Assembly: GCA_034440275.1 (NCBI GenBank) | Contig: JAWXBS010000114.1 | Location: forward strand, 1-7,186 | DNA: 7,186 nucleotides | Direction of reading: 5' to 3' | Source: VFBF01 sp034440275 | GTDB taxonomy: Bacteria > Pseudomonadota > Alphaproteobacteria > Caulobacterales > Aquidulcibacteraceae | Shown: positions 1 to 6,619 of the stretch, piece after piece | Layout: each line of letters begins with the position of its first letter | Numbering within the stretch: position 1 is the stretch's first letter | Translations under genes and position numbers: made by a program | Notes under the pieces: generated by a model | Databases searched by the model: none | Seen by the model: the letters and a program-made list of their open reading frames with translations, nothing else | Told to the model about the DNA's origin: nothing

Positions 1-97
1 CGCCCGGCCGGGCGAGACGGGGTCGACGGTATGCCGGGTTCTCCGCTACACGCGGGAGCGGGAACGGGGCGCCGGAAAGAGCGAGGGAAGTCGATGA
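1..97 (+). other. Left-edge leader; possible 3' end of an upstream gene
   Basis: The second forward frame is open from the window edge and stops at TGA 95-97. That stop overlaps the lipoprotein ATG at 94 as ATGA, the same coupling arrangement seen at 1324-1327 in this window. The frame has mostly G or C in third positions, slightly more so than the two alternatives. It would encode an Arg/Gly/Glu-rich tail containing RYTRERERG. By alphaproteobacterial gene order infB is often upstream of rbfA, but I do not recognise this tail as the IF2 C-terminus, so the identity stays open. The first 14 bases form a perfect GC-rich palindrome. The stretch is too short to prove coding, and it may simply be a leader. 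Confidence 0.25.
83..87 (+). promoter_or_regulatory. Ribosome binding site fixing the lipoprotein start
   Basis: GAGGG lies six bases before ATG 94. The earlier in-frame ATG at 31 lacks a comparable purine-rich site and would place 21 polar, Arg-rich residues in front of the signal peptide. This site therefore supports the start at 94. Confidence 0.6.
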
Positions 98-705
98 GTC
101 TGCGCAAGGCGTGCGCCGTGCTCCTGGTGGCGCTGGCGGCGGCGGGTTGTGACCGTGTCGGCGTGGGCGATGCCCCGGCGACGACGCAACGCACGAGCCG
201 CTCCGCGCCGGTGACCACTCCGGATACGGCGGTCGATACGGTCGCCACAGCTGAACCCGGGCTGTCGCGCAATCGCTGGGCGACAAATTCCGATCTCTCG
301 AAAACGGTAACCGGCAACCTGACGACGAGCCTGGAGTCCGGTCGCGGCGGGCCGCTCGTCATGGCGTTCGCCAACGGACTGACGTTGCGCCTCGAACGCA
401 TCGCCGAGCACGTGGGCGCGGATCGCACGGGCTCTGGCGGCGCAACGTTTGCGGCCACGCTCGGCGCCGATCCGAACGCGGGCATCTATGTCTATCGCGT
501 GGCCGACGAACGCATCTACGCCACGGCGTCGCAGGGCGGCGTCTGCCAACGCGCCCCGGCAAAGTACGTCGCGCTCAGTGAGTTCGTGAATCGCAACGGG
601 GACTGGACGTTTGCTTTCGCGGCCTATCGCGGCGACGTCGCGCCCGGCCCGCAGGCCGAGCGTGATCCGCAATTGTGCGGCGCCTACGGCTACGCCGTGA
701 ACTGA
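94..705 (+). CDS. Predicted lipoprotein of unknown function
   Basis: This encodes a 203-residue protein that begins with a clear lipoprotein signal: positive residues at R4-K5, a hydrophobic stretch at about 6-17, and lipobox AAGC with Cys19 as the predicted lipidated residue. Family knowledge predicts processing by signal peptidase II and membrane anchoring on the periplasmic side. Residues 20-60 are a Thr/Ala/Pro-rich linker. The remaining part, about 61-203, looks like a compact soluble domain, and two cysteines (C151, C195) could form a disulfide in the periplasm. I do not recognise the domain and assign no activity. Start 94 was chosen over 31 because it puts the signal peptide at the N-terminus and has GAGGG at good spacing. 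The next gene follows after 55 bases on the same strand. I am confident it is a lipoprotein and ignorant of its role. Confidence 0.8.
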   Translation: MSLRKACAVLLVALAAAGCDRVGVGDAPATTQRTSRSAPVTTPDTAVDTVATAEPGLSRNRWATNSDLSKTVTGNLTTSLESGRGGPLVMAFANGLTLRLERIAEHVGADRTGSGGATFAATLGADPNAGIYVYRVADERIYATASQGGVCQRAPAKYVALSEFVNRNGDWTFAFAAYRGDVAPGPQAERDPQLCGAYGYAVN

Positions 706-760
706 AGAAACCAGAACAAAGAAGGAGCCGTAGCCGGTCCGACTCCGGCGCGGGGCAACG

Positions 761-1327
761 ATGGAAAAGATCAAGACGCGCGTCATCGCCGCGCAACTCG
801 ACAAGGCTGATTTTCTCACGCTCTCGGCGGCGCTCTACAAACGCGGCGCCAAGGCCACTGGCTGGTGGGCGCGGCTCGAGCCGTTTGCTGCCGCCGCTGT
901 CGGCATGATCGGCGGCTATGCCGGGATGTTTGCGCTTGGCGCGCAGACGCCGCTGGCAATTGCCGTCGGCGTGGTCGCGGCGCTGTTGCTGACATTCGCC
1001 GCCACGAGCCGCGCGCGCCGTCGGCAGCTGAAAAGCCTGCTGCGCCAGGACGGCGCGTTCCTGCGCGCATTTCACGTGTCTGCCGATCAGGACGGCGTCC
1101 TTGTCGAATCCGATGTGTCGTCCCTGCGTGTGAAATGGCCGGGCATCTTCGCCATCGAAGTCACGCCCGACATGGTGCTGCTCTTCATCGACAAGGCCAA
1201 CGCCGTCGCCATTCCACTGCGCGCGTTCTCTGACCTCACGGCCATGAACGCTTTCGCCGACGAGCTGCGCTTCCTGCGGCGTCGGTCAAACGAGGCGTGG
1301 TCGAAGGGCAAGACGGTAGCGGCATGA
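761..1327 (+). CDS. Two-helix membrane protein with YcxB-like C-terminal domain
   Basis: This is a 188-residue predicted inner-membrane protein. A short cytoplasmic-type N-terminus (1-38) precedes two hydrophobic segments at about 39-60 and 63-82. An Arg-rich stop (RARRR, 84-88) follows, then a soluble C-terminal part. Residues about 107-165 resemble the YcxB-like domain: an opening strand around GVLVESD, a central Trp (W126), then a run of beta strands ending in a short helix after AIPLRAF. I infer this from pattern only. The family has no established biochemical function. ATG 761 is the only usable start, because an in-frame TAG lies at 731-733, but its ribosome binding site is weak (CGGGG just upstream). 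The stop codon overlaps the rbfA start as ATGA, so the two are probably translated together. Why a membrane protein is coupled to rbfA is unknown. Confidence 0.8.
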   Translation: MEKIKTRVIAAQLDKADFLTLSAALYKRGAKATGWWARLEPFAAAAVGMIGGYAGMFALGAQTPLAIAVGVVAALLLTFAATSRARRRQLKSLLRQDGAFLRAFHVSADQDGVLVESDVSSLRVKWPGIFAIEVTPDMVLLFIDKANAVAIPLRAFSDLTAMNAFADELRFLRRRSNEAWSKGKTVAA

Positions 1328-1752
1328 GCAAGAAGCAGAACAATCCGCGCTATGCCGGCCCGTCGCAACGTCAGCTGCGCGCCGCAGAACTCGTGCGTCA
1401 TGCGCTCGTCGAAATTCTCGCTCGTGAGGATCTGCGCGATCCCGATCTCGTCGGCGTCTCGATCACCATCGGCGAAGTGCGCGCTTCGCCCGATCTCAAG
1501 CACATGACCGCATTCGTCTCGCCGCTCGGCGCGGGTGATCCGCAGAAAGTGGCGACGGCGCTCGGGCGCGCGCAAGGTTTCCTGCGCGTCCGGCTGGGCA
1601 AGGCCGCAGAGCTCAAGCACACGCCGCAACTGCATTTCATTCCCGACGTGTCCTACGACAACGCCACCTATATCGACCGCCTGCTGAAGGCGCCGGAAGT
1701 GGCGCGCGATCTGGGCAACACGAACGAAGACAAGGACGACGAGACAAACTGA
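1324..1752 (+). CDS. rbfA: 30S ribosome-binding factor RbfA
   Basis: RbfA binds the immature 30S subunit, helps fold the 5' end of 16S rRNA, and is important for growth in the cold. The 142-residue product has the family layout: an N-terminal helix with R16-QLRAAE and VRHALVEIL (about 16-32), a KH-like core with DPDLVGVSITIGEVRASPDL (39-58) and AFVSPLG (63-69), then LRVRLGKAAELKHTPQLHF (87-105) and YIDRLL (116-121). The acidic tail (about 134-142) is a common add-on. I chose ATG 1324 instead of the longer frame from 1297 because it gives a normal RbfA N-terminus (MSKKQNNPRY) and overlaps the preceding stop as ATGA. The nearest purine-rich site, GAAGGG at 1303-1308, is rather far away, so translational coupling probably matters. 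The gene overlaps truB by one base. Confidence 0.95.
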   Translation: MSKKQNNPRYAGPSQRQLRAAELVRHALVEILAREDLRDPDLVGVSITIGEVRASPDLKHMTAFVSPLGAGDPQKVATALGRAQGFLRVRLGKAAELKHTPQLHFIPDVSYDNATYIDRLLKAPEVARDLGNTNEDKDDETN

Positions 1753-2711
1753 TGGGACGCCGCAAGAAAGGTCTCGATGTTCACGGCTGGCTCGTGCTCG
1801 ACAAGCCGGAGGATTTCACATCCACCGATGCGGTCAGCGTCGTGCGGCGTCTGTTCAACGCCAACAAGGCAGGCCACGCGGGCACGCTCGATCCGCTTGC
1901 GTCGGGCATCCTGCCCATCGCGCTCGGCGAGGCCACGAAGACCGTGCCGTGGCTGATGGAGGCCGAGAAGAGCTACAGCTTCACCATCCGGTGGGGCATC
2001 TCGACCGACAGTCAGGACCGCGAAGGCAAGATCGTCGCGGAGACCGATGTGCGGCCGACGCCGGAAGCGGTGGCCGAGGCGCTGAAGGGATTTCTCGGCG
2101 AGATCGAGCAGGTGCCGCCGCAGTTCAGCGCCGTGAAGGTCGATGGCGAGCGCGCCTATGATCTGGCGCGCGACGGGCAGACCGTGGAGCTCAAGGCCCG
2201 CCAGGTCGTGCTCCATGAGGCCGCGCTCGAAGACACGCCCGACGCCGACCACTCCACCATCGTCGTCCGGTGCGGGAAGGGCTTCTACATCCGGGCTCTG
2301 GTGCGCGATCTGGCCCAGAAACTCGGGGCGGAGGGGCATGTCTCCCGGCTGCGGCGGACTGCCGTGGGCGGTTTCACCGAGTCAATCGCCGTCGGGCTCG
2401 ACGAACTGAAAGAGTTGGTGCATAAGGCCGCCGCGTTCGAGGCCCTCAGACCCGTTGAGACCGCGCTGGCCGACATCCCGGCGGTGGCCGTCAATGGCGA
2501 AGATGCCTTCAAGCTCCGGCAAGGCCGGCCGATCGTTCTCCTTCCGCATGTGATCGAGGACCTGAAAGCACGCTTTAGACCCCGCACAATCGCTGGCGTA
2601 GACGCCAGCCGTGCGGCGTTTGCGGTTTTCGGCGGATCGGCGGTGGCGCTGGGCGACGTGCGGGCGGGGAAATTCTCTCCCACTCGCGTCTTTCACCTGG
2701 ATCAGGAGTAG
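1752..2711 (+). CDS. truB: tRNA pseudouridine(55) synthase TruB
   Basis: TruB converts uridine 55 in the T-loop of elongator tRNAs to pseudouridine and also acts as a tRNA-folding chaperone. The 319-residue protein shows every TruB landmark. These are a start motif of LDKP (16-19), the catalytic motif GHAGTLDPLASG (41-52) with catalytic Asp47, Y75 at the position of the active-site tyrosine, PPQFSAVKVDGERAYDLAR (122-140), KGFYIRALVRDL (176-187), and HVSRLRRTAVGGF (196-208). The C-terminal third (about 228-319) matches the extended alphaproteobacterial TruB C-terminal domain. The usual Gly after LDKPx is Asp here (D21), a variation I believe is tolerated in this class. The ATG shares one base with the rbfA stop (TGATG at 1750-1754). 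The end of the gene carries the rpsO ribosome binding site. Confidence 0.97.
   Translation: MGRRKKGLDVHGWLVLDKPEDFTSTDAVSVVRRLFNANKAGHAGTLDPLASGILPIALGEATKTVPWLMEAEKSYSFTIRWGISTDSQDREGKIVAETDVRPTPEAVAEALKGFLGEIEQVPPQFSAVKVDGERAYDLARDGQTVELKARQVVLHEAALEDTPDADHSTIVVRCGKGFYIRALVRDLAQKLGAEGHVSRLRRTAVGGFTESIAVGLDELKELVHKAAAFEALRPVETALADIPAVAVNGEDAFKLRQGRPIVLLPHVIEDLKARFRPRTIAGVDASRAAFAVFGGSAVALGDVRAGKFSPTRVFHLDQE
2704..2708 (+). promoter_or_regulatory. rpsO ribosome binding site abutting the truB stop
   Basis: AGGAG occupies the last codons of truB, immediately before its TAG stop (2709-2711). It is eight bases from the rpsO ATG at 2717. This packing implies that rpsO can be translated from the truB message and may be partly coupled to it. 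Confidence 0.75.
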
Positions 2712-2716
2712 ATCCG

Positions 2717-2986
2717 ATGTCGATTACCCTCGAGCGCAAGACCGCGCTCATCAAGGAACACGCCCGCGGCAAAGACGACACGGGCAGCCCGGAAGTGCAG
2801 TGCGCCATCCTCACGGAGCGCATCGTGAATCTCACGGAGCACTTCAAGACGCACAAGAAGGACAACCACTCGCGCCGCGGACTCCTGCAAATGGTGTCGC
2901 AGCGTCGCCGGTTGCTCGATTACCTGAAGGACCGCGATACCGGTCGGTATCAGGCGATCATCGAAAAGCTCGGCCTGCGGAAGTAG
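2717..2986 (+). CDS. rpsO: 30S ribosomal protein S15
   Basis: S15 is a primary binding protein of the central domain of 16S rRNA and also contacts the 50S subunit in bridge B4. The 89-residue length is the exact family norm. Conserved positions are intact: TGSPEVQ (22-28), the H46-KKD-NHSRRGLL signature (46-57) that contacts rRNA, and RRRLLDYLK (63-71). A strong AGGAG site precedes the ATG. In E. coli S15 represses its own translation through an mRNA structure in its leader. Here the leader is inside truB and I cannot see an obvious equivalent by eye. The gene is followed by a 252-base spacer rich in hairpins and then by pnp, the classic rpsO–pnp arrangement. Confidence 0.98.
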   Translation: MSITLERKTALIKEHARGKDDTGSPEVQCAILTERIVNLTEHFKTHKKDNHSRRGLLQMVSQRRRLLDYLKDRDTGRYQAIIEKLGLRK

Positions 2987-2997
2987 GACGGCTGAAA

Positions 2998-3055
2998 CCC
3001 TCTCCCGCTTGCGGGAGAGGGACAGACGTTGCTCCAAGCAACGTCAGGGTGAGGG
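2998..3055 (+). repeat. REP-like palindromic unit A (rpsO–pnp spacer)
   Basis: Two adjacent perfect hairpins are visible. The first pairs CCCTCTCCCG (2998-3007) with its complement ending at 3021, giving a 10-bp stem with a CTTG loop. The second pairs GACGTTGCT (3025-3033) with 3037-3045, a 9-bp stem with a three-base loop. The unit ends with GGGTGAGGG (3047-3055). No T-run follows either hairpin, so this is not a textbook intrinsic terminator. The layout (GC hairpin, spacer, second hairpin, conserved G-rich end) resembles dispersed extragenic palindromes common in alphaproteobacterial spacers. Genome copy number cannot be seen from one window. Confidence 0.7.
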
Positions 3056-3106
3056 CCCGTGGGACGCCCGGTGGGATGCTGGGCCTCAGAGATTTCCTGC
3101 ACCAGA

Positions 3107-3161
3107 CCCTCATCCGACCCGCGCTCATGCGCGGCCACCTTCTCTCATCTGTGAGGGAAGG
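3107..3161 (-). repeat. REP-like palindromic unit B, inverted relative to unit A
   Basis: Read on the minus strand, this 55-base unit has the same order of parts as unit A. First comes a 10-bp hairpin (3138-3147 with 3152-3161, one T·G wobble), then a second hairpin (CCGCGC 3119-3124 with 3129-3134, TCAT loop), then the terminal GGATGAGGG (plus-strand 3107-3115). The arms differ in sequence from unit A, but the architecture and the TGAGGG end are shared. Units A and B therefore form an inverted pair about 50 bases apart, like a BIME. The 3056-3106 stretch between them and 3162-3225 after them show no gene and no clear promoter. Confidence 0.65.
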
Positions 3162-3225
3162 AACCCCCGTCGGTCATCCGGACAAACGGGACGCACGCGG
3201 CGACCGGGCATGGGGCTCGCTCGCC

Positions 3226-3230
3226 AGGAG
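3226..3230 (+). promoter_or_regulatory. pnp ribosome binding site
   Basis: AGGAG lies eight bases before ATG 3239, the same spacing as for rpsO. It supports the chosen PNPase start, which gives the standard N-terminus MFDTKTVSIDWAGKTL. Confidence 0.8.
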
Positions 3231-3238
3231 TAGAGACC

Positions 3239-5379
3239 ATGTTTGACACCAAAACCGTTTCCATCGACTGGGCCGGCAAGACGCTGACCCTGGAAACCGG
3301 CCGCATCGCTCGCCAAGCCGATGGCGCTGTATTCGCAACGCTCGGCGAGGCCGCCGTTCTCGCCACCGCCGTCTATGCGCGCTCGGCGAAGCCCGGCCAG
3401 GACTTCTTCCCGCTCACCGTCGACTATCAGAAAAGACCTTCGCCTCGGGCCGCATTCCCGGCGGCTATTTCAAGCGCGAAGGCCGCCCGACCGAGCGTGA
3501 AACGCTCATCTCGCGCCTCATCGACCGCCCGCTACGTCCGCTGTTCGTCGACGGCTTCAAGAACGAAGTGCAGGTCATCGTCACCGTGCTCTCGTGGGAC
3601 GGCGAAAACGAAACTGACATTCTCTCCCTGATCGCCGCATCCGCAGCACTCACGCTGTCGGGCGTGCCGTTCATGGGCCCGATCGGCGCAGCCCGCGTCG
3701 GCTGGATCGACGGCAAGGCTGTGCTCAACCCGACCATTCCGCAAATGGCCGGCTCCGACCTCGATCTCGTCATCGCCGGCACCGCCGATGCGGTCATGAT
3801 GGTGGAATCGGAAGTGAAGGAGCTCACCGAAGAGCAGATGCTTGAGGCGCTCGCGCTCGGCCACAAGGGCTTCCAGCCGGTGATCGATGCGATCATCAAG
3901 CTCGCTGAGCAAGCCGCCAAGGATCCCTTCGAATTCGAAGCAGTCGATCTCTCGCCGCAGAAGAAGGCGATCGCCGCCATCGTCGAGGGCGACATCGCAT
4001 CGGCCTACAAGATCACCAAGAAGGACGAGCGCTACAAAGCCGTGGGCGCCGCCCGCGACAAGGCCAAGGCCGCGCTCGTCGCTTCGGAAACGAAGCCCGA
4101 CGGCATGGAAGCCAACGTGTTCAAGGACGCGTTCAAGGGCGTGGAAAGCGACATCGTCCGCTCGCGCATCATCAAGGAAAAGGCCCGCATCGACGGTCGT
4201 CCCGTCGACAAGGTCCGCCCCATCGTCTGCGAAGTCGGGCCCCTGCCGCGCACGCACGGCTCGGCGCTATTCACCCGCGGTGAAACGCAGGCGCTGGTCG
4301 TCACCACGCTCGGCACCGCCGAAGACGAGCAATACGTCGACAGCCTGAACGGCACCACCAAGGCCAAGTTCATGCTGCACTACAACTTCCCTCCCTACAG
4401 CGTCGGTGAAACCGGCCGTCTGGGCGGTACGAAGCGTCGCGAAATCGGCCACGGCAAACTCGCATGGCGCGCCATGCAGGCGGTCCTGCCGAACGAGGCG
4501 GATTTCCCCTACACGATCCGCATCGTCTCCGAGATCACCGAGTCCAACGGCTCGTCCTCGATGGCCACGGTCTGCGGCGCCTCTCTCGCGCTGATGGACG
4601 CCGGCGCGCCGATCACGCGTCCGGTGGCGGGCGTGGCGATGGGCCTGGTGCTTGAAGACTACGGCTACGAAGTGCTCACCGACATTCTCGGCGACGAAGA
4701 TCATCTCGGCGACATGGACTTCAAGGTCGCGGGCACGACGAAGGGCATCACCTCGCTGCAGATGGACATCAAGGTCGCCGGCATCACGCAGGAGATCATG
4801 AAGGTCGCACTCGGCCGCGCTTACGACGGCCGAATGCACATCCTCGACGAAATGGCGAAAGCCATGACCGCGCCGCGCACGGCGATGAACGAGCATGCGC
4901 CGAAGGTCACGCAGATCCAGATTCCGGTCGACAAGATCCGGGAAGTGATCGGCACGGGCGGCAAGGTGATCCGCGAGATCGTGGAAAAGACCGGCGCCAA
5001 GGTGAACGTGAACGACGACGGCACCGTCCGCGTCGCATCGCCCAGCCAGGACTCGATCGACGCCGCCGTGAAGTGGATCAAGTCGCTGACCAGTGAGCCG
5101 GAAGTCGGCGCGATCTACGAAGGCAAGGTCGTGAAGGTCGCCGAGTTCGGTGCGTTCGTGAACTTCTTCGGCGCCAAGGACGGCCTCGTCCACGTCTCGC
5201 AACTGCGCGCCGAGCGCGTGAACAAGCCCGGCGAAGTCGTCAAGGAAGGCGACATCGTGAAGGTGAAGCTCATCGGCTTCGACGATCGCGGCAAGACGAA
5301 GCTGTCGATGAAGGTCGTCGACCAGGAAACCGGCGAAGACCTCGAAAAGTCGGGCAAGGTGTCGGCCGGCAACGGCTGA
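3239..5379 (+). CDS. pnp: Polyribonucleotide nucleotidyltransferase (PNPase), frame broken by a one-base deletion near 3430
   Basis: PNPase degrades RNA 3'-to-5' by phosphorolysis, releasing nucleoside diphosphates, and forms a ring-shaped trimer. The N-terminal 64 residues read in one frame and everything from 3433 on reads in another. Restoring one base, most simply a G after CAG 3428-3430, gives a continuous 713-residue protein with Q-E-K-T-F-A-S-G-R at the join, a normal family length. Numbered on that restored protein: YFKR loop 77-80 (FFRR equivalent), phosphate-site GSSS (438-441), catalytic D488, D494 and K496 in GDEDHLGDMDFK, KH-domain GTGG 572-575, and an S1 domain from about 624 to 692. 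As written, the first frame stops at 3631 after 130 residues and the rest has no proper start. All catalytic parts are intact, so a sequencing or assembly error is likelier than a decayed gene. A canonical slippery heptamer is absent. Confidence 0.96.
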
Positions 5380-5403
5380 GACGGCGCATGCCGCTGAAAT
5401 CGG

Positions 5404-5433
5404 AAACGGCGGGCCTCAAAGCCCGCCGTTTTT
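5404..5433 (+). terminator. Rho-independent terminator after pnp
   Basis: A perfect 11-bp stem pairs AAACGGCGGGC (5404-5414) with 5421-5431 around a CTCAAA loop. It runs into TTTTT (5429-5433) and a further T-rich stretch (GTTTGT). It begins 25 bases after the pnp stop, so it ends the plus-strand cluster. It also lies just beyond the stop of the minus-strand hydrolase. In that direction only three Ts follow the stem, so it would be a weaker terminator there. Confidence 0.92.
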
Positions 5434-5445
5434 GTTTGTCCTTGC

Positions 5446-6573
5446 TCAGACAGGCGCCAACGCCCTGCGGATATCGCGAAACGGCAGTACGGGCCCCGGG
5501 CCGCCATTGCAGGCGACGGCGAAGGTGAGGCGCTCGTTGAGCCAAGTCTGCAGCACCGCAGCGAAGCCGTCTATGTAGCCGTAGTGCACGATGCTCGGGC
5601 TCTTTTCGCCCGGCGGCGAGACGAGCAGACCGCAGGCGTATTGCACGTCGCCATAATGCGCATCGTCGGCGGAGAAGCGGTTCGCGCCGCTCAGGCGTCC
5701 ATCGCGCAGGCGGCCGGGCGCGAGCATGAGCGCGAGATCGGGCGGCGTGAGCAGGCGCCCCTTCAGCAGCGCGTCGTGCCAGCGGCAAAGTTCTTCCGCC
5801 GTCGAGCGCAACGCGCCCGCGCCGCCAGCCTGTTCAACCTGCATGGGCTGCGCGGCTTCGAGCGCGCCGGCGTCTGTGAGGGAATACCCCGCAGCGGCGC
5901 GCGGCGACGGCGCGTGCATTTTGTCGATGGCGGTCGCGCGCAAATTGAGCGGACGCGTGATGAGCTGTTCGATCGCCCTCGCGAACGGCGCGCCCGTCAC
6001 GGCCTCGATCAGCGCGGCGAGCACGATGTAGTTGGCGTTGCTGTAGAGCCAGGCGGTTCCCGGCGGAAAATCGAACACAGTGTCCTGCTGCGCGATCGCG
6101 CGCGCGAGATCGGTCTGTGTCGGCGCGCCGGGCGCGGGTTCGCCATCGTCGCTGTGCAGCCCCGCAGTCTGCGTCATGAGCTCAAGCGCCGTGAAGACCG
6201 GATGCGCGGCGAAGAAGGGCAGGCGCGACGAGATGGGCGCTCGCAGATCGAGGCGGCCAAGCCGCGCAAGTTTGATCGTCGCTGCGGCCGTAAACTGCTT
6301 GGTGAGCGAGCCGACGCGGAAGACGGAGCGGCGCGTGACCGGCGTCTTCTCTTCCAGGTTCGCAAAACCGAAGCCACGCGAGAACTGCATCGCGCCGTCC
6401 TGCGCGACGGCGATCTGCACGCCAGCGCACGCCTTCTCGCCGATCGCCTTGAACGCCGCCTCTTCGAGTTTGTCGAGTTGCGTCGTCGCGAGCGCGGCCA
6501 GTGCATCTGAAGATGGCCATGCTGCCGCAATCAGGCCGAGTGCTCCAGCCTGCAACACTGCACGACGCTGCAT
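5446..6573 (-). CDS. Secreted serine beta-lactamase / DD-peptidase-family hydrolase
   Basis: This 375-residue protein belongs to the serine beta-lactamase-related family (class C beta-lactamases, DD-peptidases, esterases). It carries all three active-site motifs: S89-L-T-K92 (nucleophile Ser89 and general-base Lys92), Y177-S-N179, and H330-Y-G332 followed by the typical D335-GF. The N-terminus is a signal peptide with twin arginines (MQRRAVLQAG), a hydrophobic core, and a likely cut after DALA near residue 26, which suggests Tat-type export to the periplasm. Members range from drug-hydrolysing enzymes to peptidoglycan peptidases and esterases. Nothing here decides the substrate, so I do not call it a resistance gene. 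ATG 6573 is the only usable start I find, and its ribosome binding site is weak. It follows a same-strand gene after 46 bases and converges on pnp. Confidence 0.9.
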   Translation of the reverse strand: MQRRAVLQAGALGLIAAAWPSSDALAALATTQLDKLEEAAFKAIGEKACAGVQIAVAQDGAMQFSRGFGFANLEEKTPVTRRSVFRVGSLTKQFTAAATIKLARLGRLDLRAPISSRLPFFAAHPVFTALELMTQTAGLHSDDGEPAPGAPTQTDLARAIAQQDTVFDFPPGTAWLYSNANYIVLAALIEAVTGAPFARAIEQLITRPLNLRATAIDKMHAPSPRAAAGYSLTDAGALEAAQPMQVEQAGGAGALRSTAEELCRWHDALLKGRLLTPPDLALMLAPGRLRDGRLSGANRFSADDAHYGDVQYACGLLVSPPGEKSPSIVHYGYIDGFAAVLQTWLNERLTFAVACNGGPGPVLPFRDIRRALAPV

Positions 6574-6619
6574 GCGACGAGCTCGGTTGATGTGAACGCC
6601 TTCGACCGTCGTCTGCGGA

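Noticed and set aside
31..93. ATG 31 as the lipoprotein start
   Set aside because: It would put 21 polar, Arg-rich residues before the signal peptide. ATG 94 has a ribosome binding site and yields a standard lipoprotein N-terminus.
46..819. 257-codon open frame on the minus strand across the lipoprotein gene
   Set aside because: Arg/Ala-rich product without recognisable motifs, opposite a gene with a convincing lipoprotein signal and ribosome binding site.
2998..3021. Intrinsic terminator directly after rpsO
   Set aside because: The hairpin is strong but is followed by ACAGACG with no T-run, and the same unit design recurs inverted nearby, which fits a repeat better.
2987..3238. CRISPR array or mobile element in the rpsO–pnp spacer
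   Set aside because: There are no regularly spaced direct repeats, no transposase fragment and no target-site duplication; only paired hairpin units are visible.
3532..4257. 241-codon open frame on the minus strand inside pnp
   Set aside because: Antisense to conserved PNPase sequence, with the repetitive Asp/His/Leu/Gly composition of a shadow frame.
4267..5202. 311-codon open frame on the minus strand inside pnp
   Set aside because: It lies antisense to the catalytic, KH and S1 coding of PNPase and is rich in His, Arg, Asp and Val in the pattern of a reverse-strand shadow of GC-biased codons. No domain is recognisable.
3568..5379. Treating the long 3' part of pnp as an independent gene starting at GTG 3568
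   Set aside because: Family similarity continues upstream in the same frame to 3433 (GRIPGGYFKREGRP and so on), no ribosome binding site supports GTG 3568, and the 5' part supplies the missing N-terminus.
5584..6510. 308-codon open frame on the plus strand opposite the hydrolase
   Set aside because: Product is Arg-rich low complexity. The minus strand encodes all three active-site motifs of a known family, so this is a shadow.
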